Shown one piece after another: positions 16,576 to 22,651 of a stretch of 22,651 nucleotides of DNA (position 1 is its first letter; each line of letters opens with the position of its first letter). The notes under the pieces were generated by a model, which was not told the DNA's origin, did not search any database, and worked only from the letters and a program-made list of their open reading frames with translations. The stretch is from Corallochytrium limacisporum. Lineage: Eukaryota > Opisthokonta. A program made the translations under genes and the position numbers. Where the stretch lies: positions 14,977-37,627 of the forward strand of contig PDIP01000148.1 in the NCBI GenBank assembly GCA_002811645.1, written 5' to 3'.

Positions 16576-18123
16576 CTAGCCAACTGGCAAGACCTTGTAC
16601 GGATTCAGAATTCCTTTGGGATCAAAGACCTGCTTGAGTCGGCGCATGTAGTCAATAGTTAGAGGATCCTTGGAGTAGTGGAGAGCGCCAGGCTTCATGT
16701 ACCCGATACCGTGCTCGGCACTGACGCTACCCTGGTGTTGATTGACCCACTCGTAGACGAACGGTTCAATTCGTGCCAGAAGTTCGTCGTTCTTACCATC
16801 GGAAGTTATGTTGAGGTGAAGGTTGCCGTCTCCAACATGACCATAGCCTACAACCCACCTGGCAAGATCACCGCAACGTTCTCTCATGTCCACAACTAAA
16901 TCGTACAATCTGTCAACGGGAATGCTAACATCATACTTGTAGCAGTAGCCGTCACGCTTGAGCGATTCTGCGACACCCTCTCTGATGTCCCAAATGTGGT
17001 TAGCTTGACCCACATCCTGCGCCTGGATACCATCGAGCACGGGACCATCTTCCATGCCTCTTTCAAGGAACGTAGCAATTTTTTCCATGTCATGTTCAGC
17101 ATTGCTGCCTTGGGTCTCCACGACGCAGTAGAAGGGGTATTTGCTGTCAAAAGGGTTCTTCTTTTCGAGATACTTCTCAACGAGATCCATGCTACCAGAG
17201 TCAATGAACTCAAAAGCAGAGAGAATCTCGCCCAGGTCATGCTTGGCCATCTTCATGAGATCGAGGACGTCTGTGAACTTTTCGCAGGCAAGCATTGCAG
17301 TTTGCACACTCGCTGGTTTGGCAGGTACATGCAGGGCCAATTTGGTGACAATGCCCAGAGTGCCCTCGCTGCCAATGAAAAGTTGTTTCAGGTCGTAACC
17401 AGTGTTGTCCTTCTTTAATGTCCGCAAGAGATCCAAGACTTCGCCAGTGCCGGTCACAGCTTCGATGCCAAGAGTATTGCCGTGCAAACTCCCGTATCGC
17501 AGGAATCGCAAACCTCCCGCGTTAGTGCTCAAGTTGCCACCGATGTGGCAAGAGCCTTTCGCACCCAGATCCAAGGGCATGATGTGATTTCGTTCCTTCA
17601 GCCATTCGTCCATAACCTGCAGGACGCAACCTGCTTCACAAGTAACAACACCATTGACCTCATCAAAGTCAATGATATGATTCATACGATTCATGGTCAG
17701 CACAATCTCGTCGTGCACTGGAACACTACCGCCAACCAGGCCAGTGTTTCCGCCCTGGGGTACTATGGCAAGGTTCCGTTCATTGCAGTACTTCACAATC
17801 TCTGAAACCTCTTCCGTAGTTCCGGGGCGCAGCACCAGCTGAGTCTTACCTGAGTACTTCCCAAGCCAGTCCGTGTTGTATCCTTCCATCTCAGTTGGAT
17901 CTGTGAGGATATTATTGTCGCCAACAATCTTCGAGAATGCATTGAAGTCTTTATCGCTGACCTGACTGAAGTCTCCTCGAGAAGCCGGTGCTGCCATACC
18001 ATATGCCCGCCGCAAATGACGTAGATGCGTCATAGTGCCCAGAGGCACACGTCTGCGCATCATCGATTGCACCCACATTTCAAAACTGTCAATAACTACA
18101 AATCGCAGCAACTCATGTGCCAT
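16576..18123 (-). CDS. D2HGDH: D-2-hydroxyglutarate dehydrogenase, FAD-linked (D2HGDH / Dld2 type)
   Basis: Oxidises D-2-hydroxyglutarate to 2-oxoglutarate, passing electrons to ETF or another acceptor, normally in mitochondria. The 515-aa product has the VAO/PCMH FAD-binding domain with PQGGNTGLVGGSVP (122-135) and the CHIGGNLSTNAGG loop. The C-terminal domain has GYGHVGDGNLHL (426-437) and SAEHGIGYMKP (468-478). H429, H436 and E470 keep the spacing of the metal-binding residues of human D2HGDH, and the ending DPKGILNPYKVLP is typical. The frame is open upstream to 18144 but has no ATG there, so the start is 18123 or a later ATG. ATGs at 18063 and 18060 would begin an Arg-rich stretch (MMRRRVPLG...HLRHLRRA) that looks more like a mitochondrial presequence and would give 495 or 494 aa. 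A D-lactate dehydrogenase is a close alternative, but the metal-site and C-terminal motifs favour D2HGDH. Confidence 0.92.
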   Translation of the reverse strand: MAHELLRFVVIDSFEMWVQSMMRRRVPLGTMTHLRHLRRAYGMAAPASRGDFSQVSDKDFNAFSKIVGDNNILTDPTEMEGYNTDWLGKYSGKTQLVLRPGTTEEVSEIVKYCNERNLAIVPQGGNTGLVGGSVPVHDEIVLTMNRMNHIIDFDEVNGVVTCEAGCVLQVMDEWLKERNHIMPLDLGAKGSCHIGGNLSTNAGGLRFLRYGSLHGNTLGIEAVTGTGEVLDLLRTLKKDNTGYDLKQLFIGSEGTLGIVTKLALHVPAKPASVQTAMLACEKFTDVLDLMKMAKHDLGEILSAFEFIDSGSMDLVEKYLEKKNPFDSKYPFYCVVETQGSNAEHDMEKIATFLERGMEDGPVLDGIQAQDVGQANHIWDIREGVAESLKRDGYCYKYDVSIPVDRLYDLVVDMRERCGDLARWVVGYGHVGDGNLHLNITSDGKNDELLARIEPFVYEWVNQHQGSVSAEHGIGYMKPGALHYSKDPLTIDYMRRLKQVFDPKGILNPYKVLPVG

Positions 18124-18794
18124 ACCATTGTACTTGGTTTCCAAGATTCCTGTACCTTCGATGCAGTCGTGATCAAAGAGCTTTCAACCCTTTGAAGTGG
18201 TGCCAACTTCCTGTCGGAAGAGGTACCAGGCCCACCGGCCCGAGTTCGAAGTCCCCTCCGGTCCGGAAGAACTTCGCCGGGTATGAGACCCGGTCCCAGT
18301 GTCCAGCCCAGTAGACAATTCTCACTCAACTACTAGTATAATAATTGCTCCACCCCACCCCCGGCCCCCAAGTCATAGACTGCGAAGGACGAATTCAGAG
18401 TGGGTGAATGTTGTGGCTGTTTTGCTTCCCTCCCCCCGGGGTGAGTTGTTCTAGATGCAGCTGTAGCTTAAGGCCGTGCGGACGGATCGGCGGTGGAAAT
18501 ACTTGGTACGTTCCTTTGGCATTGCGTTAGCTGAACTATGTTGTAAACTGATTACCTATCATAGTTCTGAAACAGCTGGTGGAGGGATTGTGGTGTGGCT
18601 TGTACTCAGGTCGTGTTGTTCTACGAAGCGAATGACATTGAGGGATCATATCGACGGTCGTGGTATTTGGCATATGATGGACTTGGACATTAGAGCATTC
18701 GTGTAAGAATCCGGTATGTCTCAGTAGATTTTTGGGCCCTTTTGGGAGACATAGAGTGGTCGGCAGTAACCTGATTATAGTCCTAACTGCAACC
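18124..18794. promoter_or_regulatory. Bidirectional upstream region of D2HGDH and CAND1
   Basis: This 671-bp interval lies between divergent starts. It holds a group of dyads: arms cgaagt and acttcg (18247-18252 and 18271-18276) enclose a nearly perfect palindrome, tccgg-t-ccgga (18257-18267), and directly next to them is the hairpin ccgggt-atgag-acccgg (18277-18293). An A/T-rich string, tagtataataattg (about 18334-18347), is TATA-like on both strands. These could be regulator sites or 5' UTR structure. No factor is identified. Confidence 0.4.
18674..18706 (+). other. Possible short upstream open reading frame before CAND1
   Basis: ATG ATG followed by eight more codons and TAA gives a 10-aa uORF ending 88 bases before the CAND1 ATG. 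A second minimal uORF (ATG TCT CAG TAG) lies at 18716-18727. They matter only if the CAND1 transcript starts upstream of them, which the sequence does not show. Confidence 0.2.
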
Positions 18795-21700
18795 ATGGCG
18801 GCCAACTTGCAAATCGCAACCCTGCTGGAGAAAATGAAAAACTCCGATAAGGATTTCCGCTTTATGGCCATCAATGATCTTATGGCGAAGCTGAATGAAT
18901 TCAAGGGAGTCCAGTCCAATCAAGCAGGTAACCCATTTGACAATGAAACGGAGGCAAAGGTTGTGAATGCCATTGTCAAGGTCCTAAAGGATCCCAATGC
19001 TGAAGTACAGAACTTGGCCGTGAAATGCTTGGTGCCTCTTGCGGAACGGGTCCGTGACCAGCAGCTGGAGTCTATGTTGGACTCTTTGTTCTCCAACATG
19101 CAATCGGAAACTGAACAGGTCCGGGAAATATCTAGCATCGGTCTCAAGAATGTCGTCAGTACACTTGATCCAACCAACCCTTCGCACACCCACCTCAGCA
19201 AGCGCCTGGCGACTTGGCTGTGCAAGTTTGTGGAACAGAACTCCAAGCACGTCCCGATTTTGCTCGACTCGATGGACATTTTAGCTGACCTGCTTACCAG
19301 ATTTGGACAGGCCCTGGAGGAACAGCACCCTCAGCTGCAGTCCACGCTTACCAAGCAGATGCATAGTGACCGCATGGCGGTACGCAAGCGTGCCATGACT
19401 GCTTTGGGTGCTCTGGTGATGACTAGCCGAGATCAGCTCTTCAATGACCTGATGGAGGATATTATCAAAGTTCTGGAGAGCTCCAGTGCAAACGAGACGG
19501 ATAAGAAGGCACATGTGCAGTTGATTGGTATTCTTGCAAAGACTTCTGACACACGTGTTGGTAAGCATATTCCAGAGCTCTTCCCGCATATTTTGAAGTT
19601 TGTTCAACACGAGGGAGATGATGAACTCCGAGAATCCTGTATTGCATGCTTTGAGACTCTCTCACTGCGCTGCAGCAAGGAAACTGCCACATATACTCCT
19701 GACATTATCAAAGTCTGTTTGGAGCTCCTTAGCTACGACCCCAATTACAACTACGACGATGATGATGAGGACGGCGGGGACGATATGAGTGTGGGTGACG
19801 ACGACATGTACGATGACGATGATGATGATGAGTACAGTGATGATGAGGACATGAGCTGGAAGGTCCGAAGGGCGTGTGCCAAGTGCTTGAGTGTCATTAT
19901 CTCTACTAGACCCGATCTGCTGCAGCAGCTTTTGGACACTGTGGCCCCGGTACTTGTCAGTCGCTTCAAGGAACGGGAAGAGAATGTCAAGAATGATATT
20001 TTTGGTGCGTACGTTGCTCTTCTGAGGCAGACTCGTTTCGTGACGTCCCAGGGTGGTTTGTCAGTGGACGCTGCAAATGCGATGGCAATGGAGGGTTCTC
20101 CAATTACTTTGATACGCGAGCAGCTTCCTATTGTGACTAAGAGTATGGCCCGACAGCTCAAGGATAAGAGCGTGAAGGTCAAGACCGGCTCTTTCCAGCT
20201 TCTTGCGGAGCTCTTGAACCTTATTCCAGACGGCCTAGACGATCACATTGATGGACTGATGCCAGCCATTTGGACCTCCCTGGGCGACAGCTCCATGAAC
20301 GCAAGTGTGCGTCTCGACGTTTTGTCATTCTTTGCCAAGCTCATCACTGGCAGTCGAATTGAGGTCCTGCAAAAAGAAATTCCAAAACTCATCGAATACT
20401 TGTGTGGCTGTATTCAGGAAACGTTCTACAAAACCATCAGCGAGGGCCTGATGGTTCTGACCTTAATGGTGCGTATGCTGCGGCCAGATCCTCCGGCTGA
20501 GGTCATGGATGTAAAGCCATTCGTGCCTGTGATCTATGAGACTGTGTTCAACCGCCTGAAGTCCACAGATATTGATCAGGAGGTAAAGGAACGCAGTATC
20601 ATGTGTATGGCCCGCATCATGGCGCACATGGGTGACTACATTCCAGAAAAGATGTCGGAAGTCATGGAGATCTTCCAAGCTCGTCTAGAGAATGAAATTA
20701 CGCGTCTTGTGGCTGTGCGTGGTGTAACAACCATTCTGGAATCGCCATTGAACTTGCCGATTCAGTCTTTTGTGCCAACTTTGGTCAGCGATTTCACTAC
20801 TTTCCTGCGCAAGTCAAGCCGTACTCTACGAGTGGCTTCTCTTGTGGGTCTGCGCGCAATCGTCGGCGAGAGCGATCTTCCTATCGAAGTGGAGGCAATC
20901 ATGGCTGAAACTAGGCCGCTCATTAAGGACAGTGACCTGCATCTTACACAGTTAAGTTTGATCGTCATCATGAAGGTGATCTCCAGCCGTGCTGCTGGCA
21001 AGGCTCAAGAAGCAGCAGAGTATCCGGAGATTCTGGCCTTGATCACTTCACCCTTGCTCCATGGTGCTGCCCTGAAGGAGCTGTTGAACTTCTACGAAGC
21101 CCTTATGCAGATCCTTGGGCCCGCTCACTATGAGCGCTTGACCAGTGTGATCCTGGACTACCTTCGTCTATATGAACAGCCAGTGCCCCGTCGGGCCTAC
21201 CACACTGCCGCGCAGGTTGTGGAACGCATCGCCCGTCAGAGCCCTGAATCTGCTCTTGACCATCTTCAGACGTTCCTGAATGAGATTCAGGACGAAAACA
21301 GTCCGGACGCTGTTAACATCACAGCGCTCTACTGTATTGGTGAAATCGGACGGACACATGATGTCAGCCGTTATGAAACAATGGCTGACTCCGTGAGCGC
21401 TTTGCTCTCGAGTCCGAAGGAGGAGGTCAAGGCCGCTGCCAGTTTTGCACTTGGTACTCTGGCAGCTGGCAACCTTGAGAAGTATCTGCCTTACATTCTC
21501 CAGACCATCGAACAGCACCCAGACAAACAGTACCTGCTGCTGCACAGTTTGAAGGAAGTGATCATTTCACTCGCAACCTCTGGGGAAGACGCGAGTATGC
21601 TGCACAACCATATGGAACAGATTTGGACCATGCTCTTTGCGCATAGTGAAGACAAGGAGGAAGGATCTCGCAGTGTGGTGGCTGAATGTCTAGGTAAGTT

Positions 21701-22526
21701 GACCGTACTGGACCCGCAGGCTGTTCTACCTGAGATGCGCAAGCGCTTGAAGTCAGACTCGCCGCTCATGCGCGCAACTGTGATCTCTGGTATCAAGTAC
21801 ACCATCACAGACCAGAACGAGGCAATCGACGAGTATCTTGTGCCTGTGATTAGTGAGTTCCTGGCTGGTACTAGCGATGCCGACATTGGCGTGCGCCGGG
21901 TTGGTCTCGTGACTTTGAACTCGGCTGCCCATAACAAACCTGCCATCATCCGGGACCAACTGCCTAACATTTTACCTTCGCTTTACGAGAATACTGTGGT
22001 CAAACCGGAACTGATCCGCCAGGTCGAGATGGGTCCATTCAAGCACAAGGTCGACGATGGCCTCGACATTCGTAAGGCCGCGTATGAGTGCATGTACACC
22101 CTGCTGGATACCTGTCTGGATCGCATCGAGCTCTTTGACTTCCTGACTCATGTACAGCACGGTCTTGAAGATCACTTTGATGTCATTATGCTATGTCATT
22201 TGATCCTCATCCGCATTGTGGGTGCGTCTGCTACTGCTGTTGCGCAACGTCTCGATGTCTTGCTTCCCCCTCTGCAGGGCACTATTACATCGACATCAAA
22301 GGCATCGACCGCCAAGCAAGACCCAGAGAAGAACGAGGAACTTATTCGCTCAAGTATGCGTGCTGTATTGGCCCTAGCCAAATATCAGGAGACGGGAATG
22401 CACCCCGATGTCCAAGCTCTTGTAAACCTCATCAAGTCCAAGGACGACTTACGCCACAAGTACGAGGCCATTCAGAAGGATACTGAAGTCGCTCGCCTCA
22501 ACGAAGGAGATGGCATGGAGATGTAA
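18795..22526 (+). CDS. CAND1: CAND1 / TIP120 (cullin-associated NEDD8-dissociated protein)
   Basis: Binds deneddylated cullin-RBX1 and exchanges substrate-receptor modules of cullin-RING (SCF) ubiquitin ligases. The 1243-aa product is all HEAT repeats and close in length to human CAND1 (1230 aa). The N terminus LLEKMKNSDKDFRFMAINDLM is nearly that of animal CAND1. An acidic Asp-rich loop (about 320-352) is followed by DMSWKVRRACAKCL, and the C-terminal TIP120 domain has DGLDIRKAAYECMYTLLD and LEDHFDVIMLCHLIL. The start is ATG 18795 in a strong context (caaccATGgc). The frame is open upstream to 18732, but without an ATG and without homology. No key segment is missing. Its presence implies an active cullin/NEDD8 cycle in the organism. 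It is divergent from D2HGDH. Confidence 0.97.
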   Translation: MAANLQIATLLEKMKNSDKDFRFMAINDLMAKLNEFKGVQSNQAGNPFDNETEAKVVNAIVKVLKDPNAEVQNLAVKCLVPLAERVRDQQLESMLDSLFSNMQSETEQVREISSIGLKNVVSTLDPTNPSHTHLSKRLATWLCKFVEQNSKHVPILLDSMDILADLLTRFGQALEEQHPQLQSTLTKQMHSDRMAVRKRAMTALGALVMTSRDQLFNDLMEDIIKVLESSSANETDKKAHVQLIGILAKTSDTRVGKHIPELFPHILKFVQHEGDDELRESCIACFETLSLRCSKETATYTPDIIKVCLELLSYDPNYNYDDDDEDGGDDMSVGDDDMYDDDDDDEYSDDEDMSWKVRRACAKCLSVIISTRPDLLQQLLDTVAPVLVSRFKEREENVKNDIFGAYVALLRQTRFVTSQGGLSVDAANAMAMEGSPITLIREQLPIVTKSMARQLKDKSVKVKTGSFQLLAELLNLIPDGLDDHIDGLMPAIWTSLGDSSMNASVRLDVLSFFAKLITGSRIEVLQKEIPKLIEYLCGCIQETFYKTISEGLMVLTLMVRMLRPDPPAEVMDVKPFVPVIYETVFNRLKSTDIDQEVKERSIMCMARIMAHMGDYIPEKMSEVMEIFQARLENEITRLVAVRGVTTILESPLNLPIQSFVPTLVSDFTTFLRKSSRTLRVASLVGLRAIVGESDLPIEVEAIMAETRPLIKDSDLHLTQLSLIVIMKVISSRAAGKAQEAAEYPEILALITSPLLHGAALKELLNFYEALMQILGPAHYERLTSVILDYLRLYEQPVPRRAYHTAAQVVERIARQSPESALDHLQTFLNEIQDENSPDAVNITALYCIGEIGRTHDVSRYETMADSVSALLSSPKEEVKAAASFALGTLAAGNLEKYLPYILQTIEQHPDKQYLLLHSLKEVIISLATSGEDASMLHNHMEQIWTMLFAHSEDKEEGSRSVVAECLGKLTVLDPQAVLPEMRKRLKSDSPLMRATVISGIKYTITDQNEAIDEYLVPVISEFLAGTSDADIGVRRVGLVTLNSAAHNKPAIIRDQLPNILPSLYENTVVKPELIRQVEMGPFKHKVDDGLDIRKAAYECMYTLLDTCLDRIELFDFLTHVQHGLEDHFDVIMLCHLILIRIVGASATAVAQRLDVLLPPLQGTITSTSKASTAKQDPEKNEELIRSSMRAVLALAKYQETGMHPDVQALVNLIKSKDDLRHKYEAIQKDTEVARLNEGDGMEM

Positions 22527-22651
22527 GAACACCCTAAAGCTCAGAAAACACTTTCCGCAATACCACCCTCTGTCTCCTAAGTATGAGACAAATCGCACGA
22601 AAACGAGAACCCCGATCACTCTTTTTAATCATGATTGAGTAATATATATTT
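22527..22651 (+). other. 3' flank of CAND1 to the window end
   Basis: There is no gene in these 125 bases. There is no AATAAA on the + strand. A 10-bp palindrome, aatcatgatt (22627-22636), follows a T5 run, and the last bases are A/T-rich (aatatatattt), where 3' processing may occur. The window ends here. Confidence 0.4.

Noticed and set aside
18235-18300. B-box-like gttcgaagtcc suggesting a tRNA
   Set aside because: No T stem of five pairs and no other tRNA arm; the sequence is better described as palindromes.
18732-18794. 21-codon N-terminal extension of CAND1
   Set aside because: It begins with TTG, and homology to CAND1 starts right after the ATG at 18795, which has a strong context.

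Overview
This window looks like a nuclear segment of an intron-poor, probably unicellular eukaryote. It carries eight protein-coding genes covering about 70% of the sequence, and every one is a single uninterrupted reading frame. The recognisable products are typical eukaryotic proteins: a long-chain acyl-CoA synthetase, the spliceosomal HAT-repeat protein Crooked neck/Clf1, a BAR-PH-ArfGAP-ankyrin protein, a flavin amine oxidase, D-2-hydroxyglutarate dehydrogenase and the cullin exchange factor CAND1. Starts lie in ACAMC-ATG-like contexts and AATAAA signals follow some stops. I see no bacterial, viral or transposon genes. CAND1 and the ArfGAP resemble animal or amoebozoan forms, but I cannot name the species. 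Intron-poor protists such as Corallochytrium-like holozoans, thraustochytrids or Porphyridium-like red algae are possibilities only.

Layout. 1-921 is a G-run-rich flank. 922-2958 (+) is the acyl-CoA synthetase and 3386-5719 (+) is Crooked neck. The latter converges with the ArfGAP gene (5772-8156, -), with only 52 bp between stops. A gene desert of about 3.9 kb (8157-12096) follows. It is full of homopolymers, microsatellites and GC hairpins and contains a 58-N assembly gap. Then come an unrecognised 354-aa gene (12097-13161, +) and the amine oxidase (13534-15555, +), which converges at 31 bp with a small CUSTOS-like gene (15587-16297, -). D-2-hydroxyglutarate dehydrogenase (16576-18123, -) and CAND1 (18795-22526, +) are divergent and share a 671-bp upstream region.

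The genes do not form a pathway or operon. They are independent housekeeping functions: fatty-acid activation, splicing, Arf-dependent membrane traffic, amine oxidation, mitochondrial 2-hydroxyacid oxidation and cullin-RING ligase recycling. The most notable points are the duplicated sequence on both sides of the gap, the contrast between 31- and 52-bp convergent spacers and the desert, the CUSTOS-like protein with a C-terminal zinc ribbon, and the unrecognised 354-aa protein. I found no convincing new multi-gene system.
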